A stretch of DNA of 64,000 bases from an uncultured Collinsella sp. (GTDB taxonomy: Bacteria > Actinomycetota > Coriobacteriia > Coriobacteriales > Coriobacteriaceae). The notes beneath the pieces are model-generated. The model searched no databases, was not told the origin of the DNA, and worked only from the letters and a program-made list of their open reading frames with translations. The translations under genes and the position numbers were made by a program. Positions 49,887-58,771 of this stretch are shown in pieces. The DNA lies in NCBI GenBank assembly GCA_902495355.1, contig CABUWV010000006.1:1-64000 (forward strand), written 5' to 3'. Within the stretch, counting starts at the first letter, position 1, and each line of letters begins with the position of its first letter.

Positions 49887-50426
49887 ATGAAGGTTATTCT
49901 TCTCGATGAGATCAAGGGCAAGGGCGGCGAGGGTGACGTCGTAGAGGTCGCTCAGGGTTACGCTGAGAACTTCCTGTTCCCCAAGAAGCTCGCTGTTGCC
50001 GCCACCAAGGGCAACCTCAAGCAGCTTGACGAGCGTCGCAACAACATCGCCAAGCGCGAGGCCGTCCGTCTGGCTACCGCCAACGAGACCAAGGCTGCCT
50101 TCGAGGGCAAGCAGGTCACCGTTGACGTCAAGGTTGGCGACGAGGGCATCCTCTTTGGCTCCGTTACCGCCGCTATGATCGCTGACGCCATCAAGGATCA
50201 GCTCGGTATGGACATCGACCGCAAGCGCGTTGAGCTCGGTAAGCCCATCAAGGTTGCCGGTGCCCACACCGTTGCCATCTCGCTGTACCGCGAGATCAAG
50301 GCCGAGGTTGTCGTTCTCGTCGGCGTTACCGCCGAGGAGCTCGCTGCCGAGGCTGAGGTTGAGGAGGCCGCTGAGGTCGCCGAGGCCGAGACCGCCGAGG
50401 TCGAGACCGAGGCTGCTGCCGAGTAG
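49887..50426 (+). CDS. rplI: 50S ribosomal protein L9
   Basis: 179 residues. N-domain MKVILLDEIKGKGGEGDVVEVAQGYAENFLFPKKLA is typical, then the connecting helix and C-domain. An extra acidic Glu/Ala-rich tail of about 28 residues follows the usual end. Confidence 0.95.
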   Translation: MKVILLDEIKGKGGEGDVVEVAQGYAENFLFPKKLAVAATKGNLKQLDERRNNIAKREAVRLATANETKAAFEGKQVTVDVKVGDEGILFGSVTAAMIADAIKDQLGMDIDRKRVELGKPIKVAGAHTVAISLYREIKAEVVVLVGVTAEELAAEAEVEEAAEVAEAETAEVETEAAAE

Positions 50427-50458
50427 CATTTGCTGCAACGCAACAATCTTGTTCTAAG

Positions 50459-50489
50459 AAGGGCGCTCTGGGAGACCAGGGCGCCCTTT
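50459..50489 (+). terminator. Terminator of the rpsF-rplI operon
   Basis: A 12-bp stem (AGGGCGCTCTGG with CCAGGGCGCCCT, one G-U), then a T-run. Confidence 0.85.
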
Positions 50490-50650
50490 TATTTTTTGCG
50501 CTGGGTGAGTGTCGTGGCAGTCATTGAGATGCGGTCCCGTGTATGGGACCGTTCATCCGTTTGGTTCGGTGATGATTGCCAAGCCGCGGCTCGATTTATA
50601 GCCGCGGCTGATACTATGGATGCTCGCAAGCGATATGAATGAGGACGCTC

Positions 50651-52042
50651 ATGGCATATGACGATAGGGAGACGGGGCTGACGGTCGAGGACCGTGGCTC
50701 TAAGTTGGGTCTCCCCCAAAACCAAGATGCAGAGGCCAACGTACTGGCCGCTATGCTGCTATCGCCCGAGGTGGTCGAAGAGGCCCAAGTCGAGCTGCAG
50801 CCCGATGACTTCTACCGGCCCATTCATAAGACCATCTATACCGCGATGGTCGATATGTATAACAGTCGCATCCCCATTGACTCTATCTCGCTGATCGATT
50901 ACCTGCGAAGCATCAACAAGCTCGATGCCGTGGGCGGCGAGGCGTACATTTTGGAGCTGATGGGACAGACTCTGTCGCTCGTCAACTGGCAGCACCATGC
51001 CGCCATCGTTCGCCGCGACTCGATGCTGCGTGAGCTGATTGGCGCCACCAACGAGATCAACGCGCTGGCCTACAACGCCCCCACCGACACCAAAGAGGTC
51101 GTGGAGCTGGCCGAGAGCAAGCTGCTCAAGGTCACGGCGCGTGAGGTTAAGTCGAGCTACAAGACGCTGACCGAGTTTATGGTCGAGGCCTATAACGAGG
51201 CCGAGGAAGTGTGCAAGGCCGGCGGTCAGGCTGCAGGCGTGCCCACGGGCTTTCCGTCGCTCGACCGTATGCTCATGGGTTTCCGCGAGGGCCAGCTCAT
51301 CATTATCGGCGCCCGCCCCGCCGTTGGTAAGACGTCGTTCGCCCTGAACTTGGCGCTCAACGCCGCCGCCGCGGGCTATACCGTCGGCTTCTTCTCGCTG
51401 GAGATGTCGGGCAAGGAAATTGCCCAGCGTCTGATTTGCGCCTATGCCATGATCTCGATCAGCGACTTCCGTACGGGCCGCATTAGTCCCGAGCAGTGGG
51501 CCAACATCAATGAGGCCACGCAGACGCTGTCCAAGCTCGATATTCTGATTGACGATACGCCCGGCACCACGGTGACCGAGATTCGCGCCAAGAGCCGCCG
51601 CATGCTCCATAACAAGGAGAAGGCCATCATCATCCTGGACTATTTGCAGCTGGTGAGTCCCCCGCCGGGACGTCGTTCCGAGAGCCGCACCGTCGAGGTC
51701 TCCGAGATGTCGCGTGGTCTGAAGATTATGGCCAAGGAGCTCAAGATTCCGCTGATCGCGCTGTCGCAGCTGTCGCGTCAGGTCGAGTCCCGTACCGGCA
51801 AGCGCCCGCAGCTGTCCGACCTGCGTGAATCGGGCTCCATCGAGCAGGATGCCGATATCGTCATGTTCTTGGACCGATCCGCCGACGAGGCCGAGGCCTC
51901 GCGCGACGACCGACCCGACGAGGGCGTTACGCGTATCGTCGTGGCCAAGAACCGTTCGGGCCCGATTGGCGACGTCGACCTGATGTTCCTGCCGGCATCC
52001 ACCAAGTTCTATGAGCTTGATGGGGCGCATACCGAGGAGTAG
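50651..52042 (+). CDS. dnaB: Replicative DNA helicase DnaB
   Basis: 463 residues. The N-domain (LPQNQDAEANVLAAMLLSPEVVEEA, DFYRPIHKTIYTAMVDMY) is followed by the RecA-like domain: GVPTGFPSLDRML, Walker A GARPAVGKTSFALN, Walker B AIIILDYLQLV, and LSRQVESRTGKRPQLSDLRESGSIEQDAD. Start: GAGG 6 bases before the ATG at 50651; an in-frame ATG at 50639 lacks spacing. Two palindromes lie upstream (GGTCCCGTGTATGGGACC, and two AGCCGCGGCT copies near 50579-50610). Confidence 0.95.
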   Translation: MAYDDRETGLTVEDRGSKLGLPQNQDAEANVLAAMLLSPEVVEEAQVELQPDDFYRPIHKTIYTAMVDMYNSRIPIDSISLIDYLRSINKLDAVGGEAYILELMGQTLSLVNWQHHAAIVRRDSMLRELIGATNEINALAYNAPTDTKEVVELAESKLLKVTAREVKSSYKTLTEFMVEAYNEAEEVCKAGGQAAGVPTGFPSLDRMLMGFREGQLIIIGARPAVGKTSFALNLALNAAAAGYTVGFFSLEMSGKEIAQRLICAYAMISISDFRTGRISPEQWANINEATQTLSKLDILIDDTPGTTVTEIRAKSRRMLHNKEKAIIILDYLQLVSPPPGRRSESRTVEVSEMSRGLKIMAKELKIPLIALSQLSRQVESRTGKRPQLSDLRESGSIEQDADIVMFLDRSADEAEASRDDRPDEGVTRIVVAKNRSGPIGDVDLMFLPASTKFYELDGAHTEE

Positions 52043-52133
52043 GACGGGCGCCCGTTGCACGGGTATACTGGGAATGTTTTGTGCTTCTGCGCACTTGCGG
52101 TGTGCGGACAGTCCATGAATGTGAGGAGTAAAC

Positions 52134-53420
52134 ATGCCGTCAACCGTTTTGGTCGGTGCCCAGTGGGGCGATGAGGGCAAGGGTAAGATCTGCGACCTGG
52201 TCGCCGGCGACTTTGATGCCGTCGTGCGCTATTCGGGCGGCAACAACGCCGGCCACACCATCGTCGTCAACGGCAAGAAGTACGGCCTGCATCAGGTGCC
52301 CTCCGGCATCATGTATTCCGACCACGTGTCGGTGATCGGTAACGGCTGCGTCGTCAACCCCAAGGTCGTCCTTGAGGAGATCGACATGTTCGAGGCCGAC
52401 GGCATCACCACCAAGAATCTCAAGATCAGCGGCAACGCGCATGTCATCATGCCGTACCACATCGATCTGGATGGCGCCTTTGAGCAGAAGCTCGGCAAGA
52501 AGAACATCGGTACCACTAAGCGCGGCATCGGTCCGTGCTACCAGGACAAGATGGCCCGTATTGGCCTGCGTATGCAGGACATGCTGGATGAGGCGCTGTT
52601 CCGCGATAAGCTGGAGACCGCTCTTGCCCGCGTGAACCCCGAGCTAGAGCTCATCTACAACCTGCCCACCTACACCGTGGATCAGATTTGCGATGAGTAC
52701 CTGCCCATGGCCGAGCGCCTGCGCCCCTACATCACCGAGACGAGCCTGCTGCTCAACAACATGATCGATGAGGGCAAGGATTTGCTGTTTGAGGGCGCCC
52801 AGGCGACGCTGCTCGACATCGATCACGGCACCTATCCGTACGTGACGTCTTCTAACTGCACTGCCGGCGGCGCCATTACCGGTTCCGGCGTCGGCATGAA
52901 GAACGTCGACCGCGTGCTGGGCGTCATGAAGGCCTATATCACCCGCGTCGGTTCGGGCCCCATGCCCACCGAGCTTTCCTATGAGTCCGAGGCCGGCCAC
53001 ACGCTGACCGAGGAGGGCTACGAGTACGGCGTGACCACCGGTCGCCGTCGTCGCTGCGGCTGGTTTGACGGCCCTATCGCCAACTATGCCTCGCGCGTCA
53101 ACGGCCTCACCGACATCGCCGTGACCAAGCTCGACGTGCTTTCGGCCTTCGACACCATTAAGGTGTGCGTTGCCTATGACGTCGACGGCGAGCGCTACAC
53201 GAGCGTGCCCGAGCACCAGGTGCGTTTTGAGCATGCCAAGCCCATCTACGAGGAGCTCCCTGGCTGGAAGTGCGACATCACCGGCTGCCGCAGCTTTGAT
53301 GAGCTGCCGCAGGAGGCTCAGGACTACGTGGCATTTATCGAGGATCTGGCACACACCCGCGTGACGTTCATCGGCGTCGGCGCCGGTCGCGAGCAGATCA
53401 TCAACCGATTCTGGAAGTAA
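52134..53420 (+). CDS. purA: Adenylosuccinate synthetase
   Basis: 428 residues. GTP-dependent first step from IMP to AMP. Signatures: VLVGAQWGDEGKGKICD (P-loop), GGNNAGHTI, GIGPCYQDK, GAQATLLDIDHGTYPYVTSSN and TTGRRRRCGW. GAGGAG precedes the ATG. With purB it completes AMP synthesis. Confidence 0.97.
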   Translation: MPSTVLVGAQWGDEGKGKICDLVAGDFDAVVRYSGGNNAGHTIVVNGKKYGLHQVPSGIMYSDHVSVIGNGCVVNPKVVLEEIDMFEADGITTKNLKISGNAHVIMPYHIDLDGAFEQKLGKKNIGTTKRGIGPCYQDKMARIGLRMQDMLDEALFRDKLETALARVNPELELIYNLPTYTVDQICDEYLPMAERLRPYITETSLLLNNMIDEGKDLLFEGAQATLLDIDHGTYPYVTSSNCTAGGAITGSGVGMKNVDRVLGVMKAYITRVGSGPMPTELSYESEAGHTLTEEGYEYGVTTGRRRRCGWFDGPIANYASRVNGLTDIAVTKLDVLSAFDTIKVCVAYDVDGERYTSVPEHQVRFEHAKPIYEELPGWKCDITGCRSFDELPQEAQDYVAFIEDLAHTRVTFIGVGAGREQIINRFWK

Positions 53421-53441
53421 TCGGCGTTATTTGGTTATTGC

Positions 53442-53485
53442 GATATACCCCTTTGCAGCCCAGATGGGCGGCCGAGGGGTATATT
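53442..53485 (+). terminator. Terminator of purA
   Basis: ATATACCCCT pairs with AGGGGTATAT across a 22-base loop that has its own GCCC/GGGC pairing; TTTG follows. The T-run is short. Confidence 0.55.
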
Positions 53486-53538
53486 TGCTTGTAATGGGCC
53501 CGCGCGGAGCGGGCCGGTAATCCATAGAGGAGGCACCC

Positions 53539-54843
53539 TTGAAGGCGGACACTCAAACCATCGACATCCTGTTGTTGGGCAGCGGCGGCCGCGAGCATGC
53601 TCTGGCAGCCAAGCTCGCAGCATCACCGCGCGCCGGCAAGCTCTACATCGCGCCGGGTAACGGCGGCACCGCGAGCTGCGGCGAGAACGTTGTTCTCGAC
53701 GATTGCGATCCTGCGGCCGTGGCGGCGTTTGCCCAGAGCCATGGATGCGGACTCGTGGTGATTGGCCCCGAGGCTCCGCTCGTGGCGGGCGTTGCAGACG
53801 CCGTCCGCGCGGCGGGCATCCCGTGCTTTGGCCCGGGTGCCGAGGGCGCCCAGATGGAGGGCTCTAAGCTGTTCTCCAAGCAGCTCATGGAGCGCGCCGG
53901 TATCCCGACGGCAGCCTATGGCTCATTTACCGACGAGGCTTCGGCTCTTGCCTATGTGCGCGAGCAGGGCGCTCCGCTGGTCGTCAAGGCCGACGGCCTT
54001 GCCGCGGGCAAGGGCGTTATCGTGGCAACCGAGCTTTCGCAGGCCGAGGAGGCTGTGCGTGAGTGTTTTGGCGGCACCTTTGGCGATGCCGGCAACACGG
54101 TGGTCATCGAGGAGATGCTGACCGGCCCCGAGTGCTCGCTGCTGGCCTTTACCGACGGCAAGACCGTGCGTCCCATGGCCACCTCGCAGGATCACAAGCG
54201 TGCGCTCGAGGGCGACAAGGGCCCCAACACGGGCGGCATGGGCGTCTACAGCCCGGTGCCCATCGTGACCGACGAGGAGCACGCCACCATGGTGAAGGTC
54301 ATGGAGCAGACCGTGGCAGAGCTCGCTGCCGAGGGTATCGACTATCGCGGCTGCCTGTACGGCGGCTTTATGCTCACCCCTGCCGGCCCCAAGGTGCTGG
54401 AGTTCAATGCCCGCTTTGGCGATCCTGAGACGCAGGTCGTGCTGCCGCGCCTTAAGAACGACCTGGTCGAGGTCATGCTGGCTTGCGCCAACTGCGAGCT
54501 CGATCAGATTGAGCTCGATTGGCGTGACGAGTGGGCCGTGGCCGTTGTCCTGACGAGCGCGGGCTATCCCGGCAGCTACGAGAAGGGCAAGGTCATTACC
54601 GGCATCGAGGATGCCGAGGCTATGGAGAACGTGACGGTGTATCACGCCGGTACTGCCGTGGTGGACGGCGAGCTCGTGACCAACGGCGGTCGTGTGCTCG
54701 CCGTGACCGCGCTGGGCGATACGTTCGAGAACGCTCGCGACCTTGCCTACGAGGCCTGCGAGAAGATTGATTTTGAGGGCAAGACCCTGCGCCACGACAT
54801 TGGCCTGCGTGCGCTGCGCGGCCGTGACGCCTGGGATGCCTAA
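53539..54843 (+). CDS. purD: Phosphoribosylamine--glycine ligase
   Basis: 434 residues. ATP-grasp enzyme of purine synthesis. LLLGSGGREHALAAKL at the start, KADGLAAGKGV, TGPECSLLAFTDG, AQDHKRALEGDKGPNTGGMG, and LEFNARFGDPETQVVLPRL. TTG start with AGGAGG 5 bases upstream. The Nudix gene follows 21 bases later. Confidence 0.96.
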   Translation: MKADTQTIDILLLGSGGREHALAAKLAASPRAGKLYIAPGNGGTASCGENVVLDDCDPAAVAAFAQSHGCGLVVIGPEAPLVAGVADAVRAAGIPCFGPGAEGAQMEGSKLFSKQLMERAGIPTAAYGSFTDEASALAYVREQGAPLVVKADGLAAGKGVIVATELSQAEEAVRECFGGTFGDAGNTVVIEEMLTGPECSLLAFTDGKTVRPMATSQDHKRALEGDKGPNTGGMGVYSPVPIVTDEEHATMVKVMEQTVAELAAEGIDYRGCLYGGFMLTPAGPKVLEFNARFGDPETQVVLPRLKNDLVEVMLACANCELDQIELDWRDEWAVAVVLTSAGYPGSYEKGKVITGIEDAEAMENVTVYHAGTAVVDGELVTNGGRVLAVTALGDTFENARDLAYEACEKIDFEGKTLRHDIGLRALRGRDAWDA

Positions 54844-54864
54844 AATCCGAGAGGAATGAGACGG

Positions 54865-55560
54865 ATGGACGAGAAGAACGAAGAGCTCGTGGACGCGCAG
54901 ATCGTCGAGGAAGACGGCCGCATGTATGGACACGCCGAGGGCGAGCCTGGTGGCGAGGTCGCTGACGAGCCGGCGCTGGTGCTGGGCGACGACGACCCGC
55001 ATGACGCCCTGCTGCACGAGAAGATTCTTTCGGAGGAGTGCGCCTGGAAGGGCAAGATCCTCGACGTCCACCGTCTTGAGGTTGAGCTGCCCAACGGTCA
55101 CCGCAGCGCCCGCGATATCGTTCGCCATCCGGGTGCGGCGGCCGTTGTGGCACTGACCGAGAGTGGCAAGATCGTGCTGGTACGTCAGTATCGCACCGCC
55201 ATCGACCGCGTGACGGTCGAGATTCCCGCCGGCAAGCTCGATCCGGGCGAGGACCCGCTCGATTGCGCCAAGCGCGAGTTGCATGAGGAGACGGGCTTTA
55301 GGGCTGGTCGCATTCGCTTTTTGACGTCGATTGTCACGACCTGCGGTTTTTGCGACGAGATCATTCACATCTACCTGGCCACCAAGCTCGAGTTTGATGT
55401 GCCCGACCCCGACGATGACGAGTTTGTCAACGTCGACCTGGTGCCACTGCATGAGCTGATCGACGCCGTACTCGACGGCAAGATCGAAGACGCCAAGACC
55501 GTTGTGGGTGCCTTGGCTTGCGACAGCATCGCACACCGCCTTGGGGGCACGGAGCTCTAG
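54865..55560 (+). CDS. Nudix hydrolase, ADP-ribose pyrophosphatase-like
   Basis: 231 residues. The Nudix box GKLDPGEDPLDCAKRELHEETGF is complete. The preceding VEIPAGKL and the RQYR motif fit ADP-ribose pyrophosphatases. An acidic N-terminal extension of about 50 residues (EEDGRMYGHAEGEPGGEV) is unusual. Start: AGAGG 10 bases before the ATG at 54865; the ATG at 54856 is too close to that site. Likely cotranscribed with purD. Confidence 0.9.
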   Translation: MDEKNEELVDAQIVEEDGRMYGHAEGEPGGEVADEPALVLGDDDPHDALLHEKILSEECAWKGKILDVHRLEVELPNGHRSARDIVRHPGAAAVVALTESGKIVLVRQYRTAIDRVTVEIPAGKLDPGEDPLDCAKRELHEETGFRAGRIRFLTSIVTTCGFCDEIIHIYLATKLEFDVPDPDDDEFVNVDLVPLHELIDAVLDGKIEDAKTVVGALACDSIAHRLGGTEL

Positions 55561-55725
55561 GTTACGCGGTTTTACCAAACCGCGTAACGAGTCGACGCTG
55601 CAAACGCCCCTAAGCGGCAATCTGCCTTTCAATCGTCGCTCGCGTACCGAAGTACGCGTCGCTCCTCTTTCAAGGCACCTTGCTCGCTTAGGGACGTTTT
55701 CGCTGACGTTGCTAGAACATCGGCG
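55561..55725. repeat. Multi-hairpin (cruciform-like) intergenic region
   Basis: First, GTTACGCGGTTT/AAACCGCGTAAC, a perfect 12-bp hairpin right after the Nudix stop. Then a large imperfect palindrome: AAACGCCCCTAAGCG near 55604-55618 pairs with CGCTTAGGGACGTTT near 55683-55700, and the centre is GCGTAC-CGAA-GTACGC flanked by two TCGCTC words. It has no gene; the open frame through it belongs to no family until the ABC start at 55808. Confidence 0.7.
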
Positions 55726-55807
55726 TTATGTTTGTTGGGACGCTTTGTTTTCAGCCCGACCGGCTCAACCGGATTTATCACGCTATTTATTTCTCTTCGA
55801 GGACTGC

Positions 55808-57580
55808 ATGTTTAAGAGGTTTCTTTCGTATTACAAGCCCCAGATGGGGCTTTTTGTTGCTGATACTGTTTGTGCTCTGGTGCTTGCCGCCATTGACCTG
55901 GCGTTCCCCATTATCCTGCGCAATTTGACCGGTGGGCTATTTACTCAGGGTCAGGCTGCCATTATGCAGGCGCTCGGCATGATCGCGGTGGGCTTGGTGC
56001 TGATGTATGCCGTCCGCTGCGCCTGCCGCTACTTTGTGAGCTATTGGGGTCACGTGATGGGCGCGCGCATGGAGTCCAAAATGCGCGAGGACCTGTTCGA
56101 CCAGTATGAGCGCTTTAGCTTTGCGTACTTCGACCGCAACAGCTCGGGCGACATGATGAGCCGCGTGGTCAACGACCTGTTCGATATCTGCGAGGCGGCG
56201 CATCACGTACCCGAGTGGATCATCATCTGCGGTATCGAGATTATCGGCTCGTTTGTGATCCTCTTTACCATCGCTCCGGTGCTGGCGCTTGCCATGGCCG
56301 TGGTGACGGCGGCGTTTGCGGTCGTCATGTTTTGGCAGAACATGCGCATGCGCGAGGTCTTTAGCGACAACCGCAAGAAGATCAGCGGCATTAATGCACA
56401 GCTGCAGGATTCTCTGGCGGGCATGCGCGTGGTCAAGAGCTTTGCCAACGAGGAGACCGAGCGTGCCAAGTTCCGTGCCTCTAACGACCGCTACCTTTTG
56501 TCCAAGGAGAACATGTATCACGCCATGGGCGTCTATACCGCGACGTATGGCCTGCTCTCGGGTGTGCTCTATGTGATCGTAGTGCTGCTGGGCGGATGGC
56601 TGGTCGCCCAGGGACAGCTACAGGCGGTCGATATGGCGACCTTCGCACTCTATATTTCGCTGTTCTGCACGCCGCTTGAGACGCTCGTCAATTCGGCCGA
56701 AACGTATCAGAAGGCTATCGCCGGCTTTAAGCGTATGGACGAGGTGCTCTCGACGGCGCCGGATATCCAGGACAAGCCGGGCGCTACGGATCTGCAGGTG
56801 ACTGCCGGCGCCGTGGAGTATCACGACGTGTGCTTTAACTACGAGGATGTTGAGCTGGGCGAGGGCGATGCCGACGAGCGTCCTGTTATCGACCACATGG
56901 ACCTGTCTATCAAGCCCGGGCAGACCATCGCGTTGGTTGGCCCCTCGGGTGGCGGCAAGTCCACGACCTGTTCGCTGCTGCCGCGCTTTTATGACGTGGC
57001 TACCGGATCCATTAGCATCGACGGTCAGGACGTGCGCGATGTGACGCAGCAGAGCCTGCGCCGCGCCATCGGCCTGGTGCAGCAGGATGTCTATCTGTTT
57101 GACGGTACGATTGGCGAGAACATCGCCTACGGCAAGCCGGGCGCTACGGCAGAAGAGATCGCCGAGGCCGCCCGTCGCGCCAACATCGATGCCTTTATCG
57201 AGTCGCTTCCGCAGGGCTACGACACCGTGGTGGGCGAGCGCGGCAGCCGTCTTTCGGGCGGACAGAAGCAGCGCGTTGCCATCGCGCGCGTGTTTCTCAA
57301 GAACCCCAAGATCCTGATTTTGGACGAGGCGACGAGTGCTTTGGATAACGAGAGCGAGGAGGCGGTGCAGGAGTCACTCGAAGAGCTGGCACGCGGCCGC
57401 ACCACGATTATCATCGCCCACCGCCTTTCTACCATTAAGCATGCCGATGAGATTGCGACCGTTGAGCATGGTCGCGTTGTGGAGCGTGGCACGCACGAGG
57501 AGCTTCTCGCCCGTGGCGGCACCTATGCCCGTTACTATCGAATGCAGTTCGAAGGTGCGCGTGCGCACGAGCTCGACTGA
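55808..57580 (+). CDS. ABC transporter, fused membrane and ATPase domains
   Basis: 590 residues from the ATG at 55808 (GAGG 5 bases upstream). Six-helix exporter domain (about 10-310) followed by the ATPase: Walker A VGPSGGGKST, Q-loop GLVQQDVYLF, signature RLSGGQKQRVAIARVF, Walker B ILILDEATSALD, switch His in IIIAHRLSTI. MsbA/LmrA-type half transporter that should form a homodimer; substrate unknown. The frame extends upstream to 55502 but overlaps the Nudix gene and the palindromes. Confidence 0.93.
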   Translation: MFKRFLSYYKPQMGLFVADTVCALVLAAIDLAFPIILRNLTGGLFTQGQAAIMQALGMIAVGLVLMYAVRCACRYFVSYWGHVMGARMESKMREDLFDQYERFSFAYFDRNSSGDMMSRVVNDLFDICEAAHHVPEWIIICGIEIIGSFVILFTIAPVLALAMAVVTAAFAVVMFWQNMRMREVFSDNRKKISGINAQLQDSLAGMRVVKSFANEETERAKFRASNDRYLLSKENMYHAMGVYTATYGLLSGVLYVIVVLLGGWLVAQGQLQAVDMATFALYISLFCTPLETLVNSAETYQKAIAGFKRMDEVLSTAPDIQDKPGATDLQVTAGAVEYHDVCFNYEDVELGEGDADERPVIDHMDLSIKPGQTIALVGPSGGGKSTTCSLLPRFYDVATGSISIDGQDVRDVTQQSLRRAIGLVQQDVYLFDGTIGENIAYGKPGATAEEIAEAARRANIDAFIESLPQGYDTVVGERGSRLSGGQKQRVAIARVFLKNPKILILDEATSALDNESEEAVQESLEELARGRTTIIIAHRLSTIKHADEIATVEHGRVVERGTHEELLARGGTYARYYRMQFEGARAHELD

Positions 57581-57599
57581 TTGATATGACAGGAAGTTT

Positions 57600-58565
57600 A
57601 TGGCTGACAAGAACCCTTTGACTCCGGAAGAAGTGACGGAGTTATTCTCCGAAATCGATGCATCCGGTGTCTTGGATCCCACGCTTGCCAAAAAGCGAAC
57701 TGAGCGCATGCGTGAGAAGGAGGCCGCGGCCAAGCGCGGTGACAAAGCGGCGCTAGCGCAGCTGCGCAGCGAGGACCGCGCGAGCCAGGCAAAACATATC
57801 GACCCGCTGTCCGAGGACGATCCTTCGGGCTCGCAGGTGAGCCATACCATTACGAAGACCGCGATGGCCGTGGTCATCGGTATTTTGGTGCTGATCGTGG
57901 GCATGCAGATTGGCTACGGCGTGATGCGTCGTCTGAACACCGCCAACCTGTCCGAGAGCGTTTCGGTCGATACCGTTTCGACCGCGCTCAAGGGTGGACT
58001 TGAATGGGGCAACGGCTTTACGCAGTTCCCGCTCGACTTCACCGTCGATGAAGCCGATGAACGCACGGGCACGGTCGAGGTGATGGTGTTGGACACATCG
58101 TCTGCCAACGAGCTCGAGCTGCTGTCCAACGGGCAGATTCAGGCCGCGGCGCTTGCGACCAACGCGTTGCTCAACGATAAGATCGACCGCGTGGTGTATA
58201 ACGTTCACGCCTATATCGACGAGGATAGCAACATTCAGCACGATTCCTTCTTTGGCATGTTCCCCGCGCGCGGCCACCAGAGCGCCATTTTGACGTTCGT
58301 GTGGACCAAGAGCTCATCCAACGCCACGAGTATCGACTGGAAGATGCGCATCGTGAGTATGGATGACACCATCGCCGAGCGCATTCAGAAGCAGGTGAAC
58401 TCGGTGTCGTCGTTGATTGAGGACCCGGTGGTGAGCCAGACCAAGATTGACGAGGAAAAAGCCGAGCGCGATCTGGAGCATCGTCTGCATGGCCGCGAGA
58501 TTTTCCGTGGCGGCAAGCCCGATCGCACACCGTCCGAACTGCTGGAGCAGGACAAGAAAAAATAA
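57600..58565 (+). CDS. Hypothetical single-span membrane protein
   Basis: 321 residues. A charged cytosolic N-terminus (about 1-80: KKRTERMREKEAAAKRGD) is followed by one membrane helix (about 85-106) and an exported domain of about 200 residues (VEVMVLDTSSANELELLSNGQIQAAALATNALL, then AYIDEDSNIQHDSFFGMFPARG). No family recognised. It begins 19 bases after the ABC transporter, so it may be part of the same operon. A terminator follows. Confidence 0.75.
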   Translation: MADKNPLTPEEVTELFSEIDASGVLDPTLAKKRTERMREKEAAAKRGDKAALAQLRSEDRASQAKHIDPLSEDDPSGSQVSHTITKTAMAVVIGILVLIVGMQIGYGVMRRLNTANLSESVSVDTVSTALKGGLEWGNGFTQFPLDFTVDEADERTGTVEVMVLDTSSANELELLSNGQIQAAALATNALLNDKIDRVVYNVHAYIDEDSNIQHDSFFGMFPARGHQSAILTFVWTKSSSNATSIDWKMRIVSMDDTIAERIQKQVNSVSSLIEDPVVSQTKIDEEKAERDLEHRLHGREIFRGGKPDRTPSELLEQDKKK

Positions 58566-58571
58566 GACGCC

Positions 58572-58611
58572 ATCATCCCGCGTGAGCCACAAGCCCCGCG
58601 GGATGATTTTT
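58572..58611 (+). terminator. Terminator after the ABC transporter operon
   Basis: An 11-bp stem (ATCATCCCGCG 58572-58582 with CGCGGGATGAT 58597-58607), then a T-run. Confidence 0.85.
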
Positions 58612-58742
58612 CTGGGACGGGGATTAAAAAACATTATGCATAGAAAGTCATAATTATCATTTCGTAAACATTTCGATGAAATTAACGCCATGAGGCATGC
58701 TTGCGGTTACAATACCGCGAGGCCTAACTACACACCTTTAAG

Positions 58743-58760
58743 CCGGTCCTGTGAGACCGG
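58743..58760 (+). promoter_or_regulatory. PyrR-type RNA hairpin before carA
   Basis: CCGGTCCTGTGAGACCGG forms a 6-bp stem with the loop TCCTGTGAG, matching the UCCNGNGAG core bound by PyrR with uridine nucleotides. It ends 1 base before GAAGGAG, the carA ribosome site, so PyrR binding could block translation directly, as known for some actinobacterial pyr leaders. A TACAAT -10 box lies near 58709. No pyrR gene is in this window. Confidence 0.75.
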
Positions 58761-58771
58761 GAAGGAGAATT

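Noticed and set aside
53923..55632. 569-residue minus-strand frame opposite purD and the Nudix gene
   Set aside because: Spans two unrelated real genes and has no motifs of its own.
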